From: Bradyrhizobium sp. CB1650
GTDB taxonomy: Bacteria; Pseudomonadota; Alphaproteobacteria; Rhizobiales; Xanthobacteraceae
Direction: 5' to 3'
Assembly: GCF_029761915.1 (NCBI RefSeq)
Contig: NZ_CP121695.1
Span: 7,841,501 to 7,905,500 of the forward strand
Length of the DNA: 64,000 bases
The notes beneath the pieces were generated by a model that worked only from the letters and a program-made list of their open reading frames with translations, was not told the DNA's origin and made no database searches. Shown piece after piece: positions 37,693-47,076 of this stretch. Numbering within the stretch: the first letter of the stretch is position 1; each line of letters starts with the position of its first letter. A program made the translations under genes and the position numbers.

Positions 37693-38900
37693 AGTTTCTC
37701 AGCAGCGGAGTGCTCACGACCCGACTACCGGGAGTTCAGCGGGTGAAAGAACGCTGAGAAATTGATTCTGGTCAGCACCGACGCAAATGACTTCCTCGAA
37801 CTGGAACACACCATGGTCGGTTTCGAGTTTCGGTTCGACGTGCAGTACCATCCCAGGCTTGATAACCTCCGCGCTTGTGGGCGCGATCGACGGCGGCTCG
37901 GTGAAATCCAGCCCACCGCCATGGCCGATCCGACCGGCGCCGAACAGTTTGGTGAGTCCAGCAGACTTCCAGAGAGTTTCGAAGAGCGCGTAAGCGTCGC
38001 CACATGTAGAACCGGCTCGAATACCCCGACAAACCTCATGGGTGACGTGGCGCACCGCTGTGTACGCATCCCGCTCCGCGGCACTCGGGGCGCCCATTCG
38101 GGCAGTTCTATTTCGGTCGGCACCATAGCCGCCATAGGAATGATAAAAGTCCGTCCAGATGTAATCGCCGATTTCGAGGCGCCGGTCCGTTGGCCTGCGG
38201 CCATAGGCAAAAGCGTTGCGACCGAAGATTACCGGGAATGGCTCGATCTTGTCGGCGCCGTTCCTTATGAGATCGAACTGGAGTTCCTGGTACACTGATA
38301 GTTCGGTGACACCGGGCTTGAGCAATGGCAAAACGTTATCGAACGCGCGATTAGCGAGGTCCAGTGAAGCACGTATCAAACGCAGTTCGAAGTCACTCTT
38401 GATGACGCGAACGTTCCAGATGATGTTTCCGGCCTCGACGACGTCGGCATTTCGCGAAAGCCCGTCTATCAGGGGCAGTGAGCCCGCACCGGCGTGGTCC
38501 TGGCCGTAGTCAAGCCCGATCTTCGCTGCATTGCCCACCATGGATTGGGAAGTGGCAACAGCCATCTCCGTCCATTGGGGAACAAATCCACTATACAAAT
38601 GGGCGTCGCACTGGAGTCCCATGGGCTCGATAAGAGATTCGTACATCCGGGGCGCGACGAGCCCTACCCCTGATCGCCCGACCAGCAACAACGAAGGACG
38701 CGTACGATCGCCCCCATTAGGCCAGCCTGAAAAATATTGGATGTTTGCCTTTGAGGTCAGCACCATCAAATCGACAGAGGCTTGCTCCATTTCCAATCGC
38801 AACCGTCGGACCCGACCCGCGATCTCCGCAGTCGAGGCCTTCGGGGCAGGGCCGTACGCTTCAGCATTGAGGTGACTATTCACGAAATTGGTCCTTTACT
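37693..38900. repeat. 1,208-bp near-identical repeat, copy 2
   Basis: Matches 12966-14173 except at 38305, 38473 and 38831. It contains exactly the M24 gene with its ribosome site and 21 bp past the stop. The motif GTAAAGGA (minus strand) occurs both before this gene and before the adjacent P450 gene. Confidence 0.95.
37714..38883 (-). CDS. M24-family metallopeptidase (Xaa-Pro/creatinase type), copy 2
   Basis: 389 residues, identical to the gene at 12987-14156 except Thr18. Creatinase N-domain followed by the pita-bread M24 fold, with metal ligands Asp245, Asp256, His321, Glu350 and Glu363/364. It is placed between the solute-binding protein (stop at 38922, 38 bp gap) and the P450 (47 bp gap), all on the minus strand, so it is probably co-transcribed and hydrolyses what the binding protein delivers. 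It lacks a signal peptide and should be cytoplasmic. This is the copy in functional context. Confidence 0.92.
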   Translation of the reverse strand: MNSHLNAEAYGPAPKASTAEIAGRVRRLRLEMEQASVDLMVLTSKANIQYFSGWPNGGDRTRPSLLLVGRSGVGLVAPRMYESLIEPMGLQCDAHLYSGFVPQWTEMAVATSQSMVGNAAKIGLDYGQDHAGAGSLPLIDGLSRNADVVEAGNIIWNVRVIKSDFELRLIRASLDLANRAFDNVLPLLKPGVTELSVYQELQFDLIRNGADKIEPFPVIFGRNAFAYGRRPTDRRLEIGDYIWTDFYHSYGGYGADRNRTARMGAPSAAERDAYTAVRHVTHEVCRGIRAGSTCGDAYALFETLWKSAGLTKLFGAGRIGHGGGLDFTEPPSIAPTSAEVIKPGMVLHVEPKLETDHGVFQFEEVICVGADQNQFLSVLSPAELPVVGS

Positions 38901-38921
38901 AGCCGGGCCTTCGAGGTCGGA

Positions 38922-40502
38922 TCACGCTTTTTCGATGTTCCACCAGACCCTAAACCACTGAAACGGGCCCGGCAGAGCGTTGTTGATGTTGGCGCGCATC
39001 ACTGTCGGCTGCACCCATTGCCCAAAATTGACATGCGGTACGAACGTCCAGGCGTTCGCCTGCAAGTCTCGCGCGATCCTCTTGCGCTCTTCGAGCGTCT
39101 CGGCCCGCAGCCATTCGCCGCGCAGCTCCTCATGCTTGGTATCAGTCGGCCAGCCGTACCACGTGCCGTCCGCCTTGTAGTAGCTCGCGGCTGGGCTGCC
39201 GTAATCCGCAGCCGAGCTCGCGGTGACAAAGAGATTCCACCCACCTTGATGGGCCGGGGCTTTGCTACTGCGACGCTGCTCCAAACCTGCCCAGTCGACC
39301 GCCACCATTTCCACGTTGATCCCGGCGCCGCGCATCTGCTGGGCGAGGATCTCCGCCGAGTTCTTGGTCACATACCATTCGCTCGACTGCAGGATCACGA
39401 CCGGGTGGCCATCATAGCCGCCTTCTTTCAGGAGCTGCTTCGCGGTGGCATAGTCGGGCGCGTTCTTGAACCAAGGCGTATTGGCGTCGTTCTCCATCGG
39501 AACGTCGCAACCGAAGTACGAAGCGCAGGTCTTGTAGTATTTGGGATGGCCGAAGCTGGCCTTGAGATAATCGATCTGGTTGACGACGTGCAGCATTGCT
39601 TGGCGGCACTTCACGTTGTCGAACGGCGGCTGAACGCAGTTGAATTGGATCCAGCCGATCGACCCCGGCGAATTGAGTACCTGAAGCTTTAGGTTTTTAT
39701 CTTGGGTGAGCTGGTCCAGCACGTCGATCGGCGGGTCACTATGGAAGTCGATCTCGCCCGCTTGTAAAGCGGCGAGGGCGGTCTGCGCATCCGGGATGTT
39801 GACGTACACGACGCGGTCGACATTGACCACTTTGCCGCCAGCCAAGCCGCTCGGCGCCTCCTTGCGCGGCACGTAGTCTGGGTTCCTGTCGTATACGTAT
39901 TGCGCGCCTAATTTGGTCTCGATAGCATTGAATCTGAAGGGGCCTGAGCCGACGATCGCATCGATCTTCTGGCCCGGATCAGTCTCCGCTTCCTTCTTGC
40001 GCATGATGAAGCACAACCTGCCGAGCGCATCAAGGATGAGGCCATTCCGCTCCTTGAGCTGGATAGTGAAAGTTCGCTTATCCTTGGCTGAGATGTCTTT
40101 CACCTGCTCCATCAGGAGCGGCCCCCAGTCAGCGCGCGCGCCCCAACGGCGAATCGAGGGAATAACGTCGGCGGTGGTGACTTCGGTGCCATCATGGAAT
40201 CGAAGTCCGTCGCGCAGTTCGAAAGTCCACGTGAGCTTGTCGTCGGACTGCCCGTACCTGCCGACCATCTGCGGCCGCGGCACTTGTTGCAAGTCCACAC
40301 CGAAGAGCGTGTCATAAACCATAAGCGCGTGCTGCCACGTCGCCTGATTTGTACTTATGACCGGATCAAAGACGGTGATGTTTCCAGTTGTCTTAATGAC
40401 CTTGCCGGCAAACCGCTGGCCCAGCGCGATCCGGGGCGCGGCGAGCGATCCAGCGACGGCGAGACCTCCCTGCGTGAATTCGCGGCGAGTGAAATTGCCC
40501 AT
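38922..40502 (-). CDS. Peptide/opine-type ABC solute-binding protein (SBP_bac_5), Tat signal
   Basis: 526 residues (MGNFTRREFTQGGLAVAGSL); the TRREFTQ motif and following hydrophobic stretch mark a twin-arginine signal peptide, so it folds before export to the periplasm. SBP_bac_5 features: DTLFGVDLQQVPRPQMVGRY, FELRDGLRFHDGTEVTTADV, GSGPFRFNAIETKLGAQYVY. The family binds di/oligopeptides, opines and other amides. No permease or ATPase gene is adjacent; a paralogue at 53983-55569 has a complete transporter. It heads the P450 cluster. Ribosome site AAGGAG. Confidence 0.92.
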   Translation of the reverse strand: MGNFTRREFTQGGLAVAGSLAAPRIALGQRFAGKVIKTTGNITVFDPVISTNQATWQHALMVYDTLFGVDLQQVPRPQMVGRYGQSDDKLTWTFELRDGLRFHDGTEVTTADVIPSIRRWGARADWGPLLMEQVKDISAKDKRTFTIQLKERNGLILDALGRLCFIMRKKEAETDPGQKIDAIVGSGPFRFNAIETKLGAQYVYDRNPDYVPRKEAPSGLAGGKVVNVDRVVYVNIPDAQTALAALQAGEIDFHSDPPIDVLDQLTQDKNLKLQVLNSPGSIGWIQFNCVQPPFDNVKCRQAMLHVVNQIDYLKASFGHPKYYKTCASYFGCDVPMENDANTPWFKNAPDYATAKQLLKEGGYDGHPVVILQSSEWYVTKNSAEILAQQMRGAGINVEMVAVDWAGLEQRRSSKAPAHQGGWNLFVTASSAADYGSPAASYYKADGTWYGWPTDTKHEELRGEWLRAETLEERKRIARDLQANAWTFVPHVNFGQWVQPTVMRANINNALPGPFQWFRVWWNIEKA

Positions 40503-40515
40503 GCTCGTCTCCTTG

Positions 40516-40539
40516 TCTGCAGGTGTTTCTGCAGGTGTT
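40516..40539. repeat. 12-bp perfect tandem repeat in SBP leader
   Basis: TCTGCAGGTGTT occurs twice without a gap at 40516-40527 and 40528-40539, 14 bp upstream of the binding-protein start codon. It could be an operator half-site pair or a chance duplication in the leader. Confidence 0.6.
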
Positions 40540-41152
40540 CATGAGTGGTATGGCCAACGGCCTTTGCGCGAAGGCGAACATGCGCTGGGAATACTTGATG
40601 GCGCAGAGCGCCTGCAGGCGTTCGGTTGAGCAACACGAGCATGATTTCGTGCTTGTACATCGCGAAAACTCAGCGCCGTACTCGGAGGAGACGCTGCCTG
40701 GGCGGTCGTAGTGAGGTTGCAAGCTGATCCCATTGCGCTCGAGATTGCGCTGCTGGCAAGCGGGACAGCGCGGTAGCGCCCCCCGATCCAACTTCTAGAA
40801 GGGTAGCTGAGGCGTTGCGATCAAAAACTGCTTTTTGGGGTAGCTGCGAACAGTAAACCTGCGCCGTAGCCTTCTTCGGAGCGACCTCGCGGCGTGCGCG
40901 CAGGTTGGACATAATTTCATGATGTGGAGGGTGTCCAGAACCCGAGTATGCGGAGTTCGTTGAAGTCGCCGAGCCCGCGGAAACGACGTATTTGCTGGTC
41001 GTGTCCCAACTGACGGTGTAGCTCGGTAGAGCAAAGCCGCCTGCACGCGCGCCCCAAACAGCGCCGTAGCGGGCGGGCGGCTTTGCGTTGGTCATCGATG
41101 ATTCGCCGGTAGGGTCGGGTTGCTGACACCAACCTGATTCGAGGAACCACCG
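40540..41152. other. Upstream region of P450 cluster; no gene recognised
   Basis: About 600 bp. Several short open frames exist on the minus strand but lack recognisable motifs or continuity. It must hold the promoter of the binding-protein operon and the left end of the IS256 element. Confidence 0.4.
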
Positions 41153-41877
41153 ATGACCGACGAGATGATGAACCTCCGCACGCTCGTGGAGAAGACCCCC
41201 GATGCGCATCTGTTGCGCGAGATGATCGGCTTTGCCGTTCAGCGGCTGATGGAGCTGGAAGTCGAGAGCCAGACCGGGCGGCCTACGGCGAGAAGAATCC
41301 CGAGCGTCTGGCCCAGCGCAATGGCTACCGCGACCGGGTCTGGGAGACCCGCGCCGGCAGCGTCGAACTGCGCATTCCCAAGCTGCGCAAGGGCTCCTAC
41401 TTCCCGGCCTTTCTGGAGCCGCGCCGCATGGCCGAGAAGGCGCTCACCGCCGTGGTCCAGGAAGCCTATGTGCAGGCGTCTCGACCCGTTCAGTGGACGA
41501 TCTGGTGCAGGCGATGGGAATGAGCGGCATCTCCAAGAGCCAGGTGAGCCGGCTGTGCGGCGAGATCGACGACAAGGTGAAGGCGTTTCTCGGTCGCCCG
41601 ATCGAGGGCGACTGGCCGTATCTGTGGATCGACGCCACCTACGTGAAAGTACGCCAGCAGGGCCGCATCGTCTCCGTCGCCGTGATTGTCGCGGTCGGCG
41701 CCAACAGCGACGGCCGGCGCGAAGTGCTCGGCATGGATATTGGTCCCTCCGAAGCCGAGACGTTCTGGACGGCGTTCCTGCGCAAGCTCGCCCGCAGCTG
41801 GTCGTCTCCGACGCCCACGAGGGCATCAAGGCGACTGTGGCCAAGGTGCTCAACGCCAGCTGGCAGCGCTGTCGCGT
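41153..41877 (+). pseudogene. IS256-family transposase, N-terminal part
   Basis: Starts [20 protein letters not shown]; a frameshift near 41280 moves it to [20 protein letters not shown], and another near 41490 to [40 protein letters not shown] and PYLWIDATYVKVRQQGRIVS with the first catalytic Asp. A third shift near 41800 gives LVVSDAHEGIKATVAKVLNA. It is cut by IS1182 at 41878 within SWQRCR. The rest lies at 43392-43632 and 45435-45647. Confidence 0.85.
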
Positions 41878-43391
41878 GGGGTCGTTGAAAAAGCTGCAAT
41901 TGGCTGATTCCGTTTTGGTCGGCGATTCGCGATCGGCGGAGCAAACGAGATGCTGGGGCGCAAGGAGCGGGATCAGTTGGAGCTCTTCATCACTGGCACG
42001 CTCAGACAGCTCGTCCCAGACGAGCACGTGCTGGCGCGGGTCGATCGTGTACTTGACCTGTCCTGGCTCAGGGAAGAGGTCTCCGACTGCTATTGCATGA
42101 ACGACGGTCGGCCAGGCATCGATCCGGAGGCCGCGGTCCGCCTGATGCTCGCGGGTCTGCTGACCGGCATCGTACACGATCGCAAGCTGATCCGGGAGGC
42201 TCAGGTTAACATCGCCATTCGCTGGTTTGCTGGTTATGGCCTGCATGAGCAGCTACCGCACCATTCCAGCCTGACGCGCATCCGCCAGCGCTGGGGCGAA
42301 GAGCGATTCCGTAGGATCTTTAAACGCACGGTCGAGGCCTGTCTGAACGCCAAGATCGCAACAGCCGAAGTGGTTCACATCGATGCGTCGCTAATCCGCG
42401 CCAATGTGAGTTGGGACAGCCTCACCGAGCAGCATGTGGTGGATGTGCTGAGCGAAAATCAAAGCGAAGATGAAAGCGAGGATGAGAGAAAGGGCCGGCA
42501 AAGCGAGAAGTACAAAAAGGTCTGCACGACTGATCCCGATGCGACAATGGCTACGAATGCCCGAAACCGGCGGCTGGAACCCGCTTACAAGCAGCACACG
42601 GCCGTCGATGACAAGGTCGGTGTCATTCTGGATGTCGCGGTCACGACTGGACAAACGAACGAAGGAGAGATGATCGAGCCGCAAGTCGATGAGGTTGAAG
42701 CGATTACAGGCATCGACATCAAGGTGGTCACGGCCGATGCGGGCTATGCCTACGCTAAAGTCTACGGCGCGCTCGAGCGGCGCGGGATTGATGCCCTCAT
42801 TCCAGCTAAAGCTGAACCAATCAAGAGTCGCGTACCGCTCAGACGCTTCCGGTACGATGCCAAGAACGACATCTTGAAGTGCCCGCGAGGGCGTATCTTG
42901 CGTCCCGCGCGGCCCATCAAGCACGGCCGTTTCTTTTACTCGAAGGCGAAGGATTGCGCCCGATGTCCACTCAAGGGCGATTGCCTATCCAAAAGGCGGG
43001 TTAACAAAGCGGTCGTTGTCGGTGACCATTATCCGGCACTGCTGCGCGCCCGCCGCCGTCGCGAGCGATGGAGTAAGCAGGATCGACATCTCTATCAACG
43101 CCATCGCTAGCGCTCAGAGGGCTTCCACGGCGAAGCCAAAACTTGGCATGGGCTGGCGCGCGCCGTACGGCGCGGTCTACCGAATATGAAGATCCAGGCC
43201 TACCTGACGGCCGCCGCCATCAACCTCAAGCGGCTGGCAACCGCTCTCATTGTGCTTATTCTGCCTCGGATTGTCCTTCAAAATGCGTTTGCGGCTTCAG
43301 ATCGGCCGTAGCGCGAGCTTTGACGCGAGGGCCAGGATAAGGCCGGTCGCTGCATCGCGCGAAATCCATTGGCCACTTCTTCAACGACCCC
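41878..43391 (+). mobile_element. IS1182-family element inserted in IS256
   Basis: 1,514 bp. The ends are inverted repeats GGGGTCGTTGAAAAAG (41878) and CTTCTTCAACGACCCC (to 43391), with one mismatch in 16. They are flanked by a 5-bp direct repeat CGCGT at 41873-41877 and 43392-43396. Removing the element and one CGCGT restores the IS256 frame SWQRCRVHFMRNALAH. Confidence 0.9.
41950..43311 (+). pseudogene. IS1182-family transposase with one premature stop
   Basis: The 454-codon frame starts MLGRKERDQLELFITGTLRQ and shows VVHIDASLIRANVSWDS, HTAVDDKVGVILDVAVTTGQ, VVTADAGYAYAKVYGALERR and a Cys-rich segment CARCPLKGDCLSKRRVN. A TAG at 43108-43110 replaces the expected Trp codon in YQRHR-W-RSEGFHGEAKTWHG; the remaining 67 codons stay in frame to 43311 and hold the catalytic Glu region. 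A single G-to-A change explains it, consistent with the perfect insertion footprint of a young element. Confidence 0.85.
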
Positions 43392-43632
43392 CGCGTGCAC
43401 TTCATGCGCAACGCCCTGGCGCATGCCGGCAAGAGCGGGCGGCGCGTCGTCTCCGCCTTCATCGCCACCGCCTTCGCCCAGGACGATGCCGAGGCTGCAC
43501 GAGCGCAGTGGCGCAAGGTCGCCGACCAACTTCGTCCAAGCTGCCCAGGCTCGCCGGCTTCCTGGATGAGGCCGAGACCGATGTGCTCGCCTACATGACC
43601 TTCCCGCCGCAACATCGTACCAAGCTGCACTC
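43392..43632 (+). pseudogene. IS256-family transposase, central part
   Basis: Continues from 41877: VHFMRNALAHAGKSGRRVVS, AFIATAFAQDDAEAARAQWR, then after a small shift LPRLAGFLDEAETDVLAYMT and FPPQHRTKLHST. It is cut at 43632-43637, and the following NPIERLNGEIKRR is found at 45435. Confidence 0.88.
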
Positions 43633-44044
43633 GACGGATGAGATGGACAAGCGATTTCTTCATGGCCGGGACGTCGGAGATCGCTTGAAGTCCATTCTTT
43701 TGTTCGGCTGCGCTGCGGCCATTCTTCCGTCCCGGCCACCGATCTCGCAGCCGCCGCGCGCAGGGGCGGTCAAAGCTGGCCGCATTTGCGGCCACCGCAA
43801 GGCTTGGCCTTGACCGGCCCGAGCACGGCGGCACGCTGGCGTGGAACGGGACTGCGTTCGTGGCTAGAACTTGCCGTCAGCCGCGATTATGGTTGTGGGG
43901 CGCGGGCGACCTCGTGGCGAAGCGTGATGCGTCGGCTGCAAGCATCACCGGACTGCCTATTTTGTCTTGCCGAGCTGAGGCGCCCGCGCGCCGGTTTTTG
44001 GCCGCCGCGGTTTCCATTGCGACACAAATCGTTCGTAGCTTTGC
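43633..44044. other. Noncoding end of IS110 insert in IS256
   Basis: About 410 bp between the IS256 break and the IS110 transposase stop. No supported gene. ATGAGATG at 43638-43645 has its inverse CATCTCAT at 45417-45424 at the other border, so these may be the ends of the inserted segment. Confidence 0.45.
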
Positions 44045-45193
44045 TCAGCCGGCAATCAACATCTCGCGGTCGCGCAGCGCCTTGATGTTGTAGGCATAGG
44101 CTGGTCCACGCCGGCTCCCTTTTTGTTGCGGATGCCCGGCTTGAAGTTGCATCGCGCGGGTCTTGTTGGCGACCAGCGCCGGGCGCGCCCACAGGTAATC
44201 CTCGCCCTTCGTCAGCAAATGCCAGCAGAGCACAGTGAGCTTCCGAGCCACCGCCACAGCGGCGATCTGATGGCCGCGCCGGGCGCGGATTCGTACGAAA
44301 AACGCATGCAGTGGACCGGGCGCCTTCGCCGCTGCCCAGGCCGCCTCGACCAGCATCGCGCGCGCATGACTGCGGCCGATCTTGCTGATGCGGCCGTGGT
44401 GGGCGGCTCCCAGCCCGGACTGCCGCACCCGCGGGTTCAGCCCGAAATAGCTCACCAGCTTCTGCGGGCTGTTGAACCGGCTGATGTCGCCGATCGCTGC
44501 CATGATGCCGGCGGCGACCGCCAGGTTCACGCCGGTAATCGTCATCAATCTGTTAACCGCGGAATCCTCAATTGCGTCCCGCGCGATCTCGCGGTCGAGC
44601 AGGGCCAGGTCTTCCGCCAGCCGTTCAAGCTCACGGACGTGCCGATTAATGGCCGCTCGCTCATCGTCCGGCAACTGTTGAGCGGCCAACCATGCCCGGC
44701 CGCGCGCGTTGAAAAGATCGGCGTGAGGGCACTTCGGAATCAGGTGCGCGTGCAGGATCGAATGCACCTCGTTCTTGAGACGCGTGCGATGCCGCACGAC
44801 CTGATAGCGCCGCGCGACCAGTCTGCGTCTGCGTTCGGTCTCCGCGTCAGGCGTCCAGATCTGCGGCAGGTACCCGGCCGCCTGCAGACTGGCGAGCGTG
44901 CCGGCATCGATCTTATCGGTCTTGACGTGAGCTTGGGCGATCGCCTTTACCTGCAACGGATTGGCGATAATCACCCGTGCCACGAACGGCGCCAGAACCC
45001 GCGACACCGCCATGCTGTTGGCAGTCGCTTCGACCACCACCTCATCACTGGCCAGCAGCGTCTTGCCAAACCCTTCCAGCGCAGTCCGCGTCATATCAAT
45101 GCCGCCCGCATGTCGGAGCCTGCCGTCCTCCCAAAATACGACCTCCCCGAAAGTTCGGTGGACGTCGATGCCAATCACCCGTCGCATTCGCAC
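44045..45193 (-). CDS. IS110-family transposase (DEDD recombinase)
   Basis: 382 residues (MRMRRVIGIDVHRTFGEVVF). DEDD half: VIGIDVHRT, EVVVEATANSMAVSRVLAPF, AHVKTDKIDAGTLASLQAAG. C-terminal half: LMTITGVNLAVAAGIMAAIG, SYFGLNPRVRQSGLGAAHHG, SKIGRSHARAMLVEAAWAAA. All motifs are intact. It belongs to a different IS110 branch from the gene at 2968, and is closer to the fragment at 9395. It sits inside IS256. Confidence 0.9.
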   Translation of the reverse strand: MRMRRVIGIDVHRTFGEVVFWEDGRLRHAGGIDMTRTALEGFGKTLLASDEVVVEATANSMAVSRVLAPFVARVIIANPLQVKAIAQAHVKTDKIDAGTLASLQAAGYLPQIWTPDAETERRRRLVARRYQVVRHRTRLKNEVHSILHAHLIPKCPHADLFNARGRAWLAAQQLPDDERAAINRHVRELERLAEDLALLDREIARDAIEDSAVNRLMTITGVNLAVAAGIMAAIGDISRFNSPQKLVSYFGLNPRVRQSGLGAAHHGRISKIGRSHARAMLVEAAWAAAKAPGPLHAFFVRIRARRGHQIAAVAVARKLTVLCWHLLTKGEDYLWARPALVANKTRAMQLQAGHPQQKGSRRGPAYAYNIKALRDREMLIAG

Positions 45194-45434
45194 CTCCTGT
45201 CAGACATATGACGGGAGCTACGGGCGACACGACAACTACGGATTCGCGCTCTCGGCGCAACCGGGCGAGTCGCAGAGGCGGCCAGCTACTAACTCGAGCT
45301 CTCGGCTCATCGAATGTATCGGCCTGCCCGCACATCATGCTCCCGGTGCCTCTGTCCCGATGGTCGCACCATACGCTACGATGTAGAATACCGCAGCGGG
45401 AACGTTGGCACCGAGACATCTCATACCGGTTACC

Positions 45435-45647
45435 AACCCGATCGAGCGCCTAAACGGCGAGATCAAGCGGCGCACGGAGGTGGTCGGCATCTTTCCCAAT
45501 GAGGACGCGATCGTCCGCCTCATCGACGCGATCCTGCTCGAGCAGAACGATGCATGGGCCGTCCAGCGGGCCCGCTACATGACGCTGGAAACCATAGCGC
45601 CGTTGAGCGATGATCCCACCGTCAGCCTTCCGGCAATCGCCAGCTGA
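45435..45647 (+). pseudogene. IS256-family transposase, C-terminal part
   Basis: NPIERLNGEIKRRTEVVGIF with the catalytic Glu, PNEDAIVRLIDAILLEQNDA and RYMTLETIAPLSDDPTVSLP complete the transposase interrupted at 43632. It ends at TGA 45645-45647. Confidence 0.88.
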
Positions 45648-45699
45648 CCTGTCCGGCCCATGTCGGCGAACGCGGTGTCCCACCGCCAGTTACACTACG

Positions 45700-47076
45700 T
45701 CACGGGACACGATCTATTTGGTCGTCCGTTAAGAAGCCGGATTGAGCTTGGGTGGACAGGCGAGCGTTCGCGATAGGCAGCCCCAGGAACAGGCACAAGA
45801 GTTCTCTGAGCCAGGCGAGGATGCGGCGGAAGTTGTGGCCCACTGCTGAGAGCACGACGTTAGCGGCGTCGCCGGCGCGGCCCTTGAGGTAGCAGCGGCC
45901 GAGGTGACCTTCGGCCTTCAGGTGTCCGATGATGGGCTCGATGGCGGAGCGGCGGCGCAGCTCGCGCTTGATGGTACCGAACACGCCGCGCTTCTGGCCG
46001 GAGATGAAGACGCGACGGGGATTCTGCGTGTCGTGGCCGCGATATCCCTTGTCGACATAGGCCCGCTCGATCGGACAGCCGGTGAGCGTCTCGGTGCGGT
46101 CGATGACGTCCCGCAGGGTATGACCGTCGTAGGGATTATCGGGCAGCGACCTGGCGTGCAGCACGAACAGGCCACCGGGAGCCCGGCGGTTGTTGGTGAC
46201 GATGGAGGCCTTGACGCCGAACTCGTAAGGCGCGGCAGCCTTGCCTTTGCCGATGCACTCCACCTCCGGGGCGTGGAAGGAATAAAGCTTCCAGCCACGC
46301 TGGCGCTGTTGTTGCGAGCGGATCTGCATGGCCCGGCCAAGCGGGAGGGCGAATGCCTCCTCCAGTGCCGGGTGGTCCTCGATCCTGCGGCGGATGTCGC
46401 GGATAATCCGGCCGAGCCGGCTGCGCAGGATCTGCAACTGTCGCTGATGTCGTTTGAACTGTTTGGCGTGGGCGTAGCGGCCCGCCATCATCGCCGCGGC
46501 CTTGGCCACGCGAGAGTAGGATTGCCGCAGCCTGACGCCGTGCCTTTTCGCCAGGCGGTTGAGCCCCTTGATGGCCGCATGCAGCAGCTTGGCATCGGTC
46601 GGAAAGGTGATGGCCTTTGGCTGCACCGTGGTGTCGACCGTGACGCGCTTGAGGTCCTGGCCGCGTAACGCGCCGGCCTCGTGCGCCACCCGCAGGCTCT
46701 CGGCCAGCAGCAGCTCCAGCTTGTCGCCGAGCCGCTTGCGCCAATGGCTGAGGTCCGAGCGCTCGTGCGCAAAGGTGTGCTGGAAGAACTCTTCGCCGGT
46801 GAAGAACTGGAAATACGGGTCGTGGACCCAGCGCTCGCATATCGCCTCATCGGACAGCCCGTAAATGTGCTTGAGCAGCAGCAGCCCGATCATGAAGCGG
46901 GTCTCGATCCCGGGCCGGCCATTCTCGCTGTAGAGCGGCGCGACCTCGCCGTCGATCCAGTCCCAATCGATCTTGCCAGCGAGCTGAACCACCTCGTGCT
47001 TCATGTTGATGATCTGGTCCAGCCTCGCCCGGAACAGGTCGTTCGATCCCGTCGCCTTGTGCTTCTTCGGCCGCAT
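45700..47076 (-). CDS. IS5-family transposase, complete
   Basis: 458 residues (MRPKKHKATGSNDLFRARLD). N-terminal DUF772-type region: HEVVQLAGKIDWDWIDGEVA and RFMIGLLLLKHIYGLSDEAI. DDE domain: KRVTVDTTVQPKAITFPTDA (first Asp), ERAYVDKGYRGHDTQNPRRV (second), RRRSAIEPIIGHLKAEGHLG (Glu). It appears intact. It lies immediately after the IS256 end and opposite to it. Terminal repeats were not identified with confidence. Confidence 0.9.
   Translation of the reverse strand: MRPKKHKATGSNDLFRARLDQIINMKHEVVQLAGKIDWDWIDGEVAPLYSENGRPGIETRFMIGLLLLKHIYGLSDEAICERWVHDPYFQFFTGEEFFQHTFAHERSDLSHWRKRLGDKLELLLAESLRVAHEAGALRGQDLKRVTVDTTVQPKAITFPTDAKLLHAAIKGLNRLAKRHGVRLRQSYSRVAKAAAMMAGRYAHAKQFKRHQRQLQILRSRLGRIIRDIRRRIEDHPALEEAFALPLGRAMQIRSQQQRQRGWKLYSFHAPEVECIGKGKAAAPYEFGVKASIVTNNRRAPGGLFVLHARSLPDNPYDGHTLRDVIDRTETLTGCPIERAYVDKGYRGHDTQNPRRVFISGQKRGVFGTIKRELRRRSAIEPIIGHLKAEGHLGRCYLKGRAGDAANVVLSAVGHNFRRILAWLRELLCLFLGLPIANARLSTQAQSGFLTDDQIDRVP

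Noticed and set aside
40501..40600. Sigma-54 (-24/-12) promoter before the binding-protein gene
   Set aside because: A TTGGCC stretch is present on the minus strand, but the GC at the -12 position with correct spacing is missing.
44123..45211. 362-codon plus-strand open frame opposite the IS110 transposase
   Set aside because: Antisense to a gene with clear DEDD motifs; the translation has no domain.
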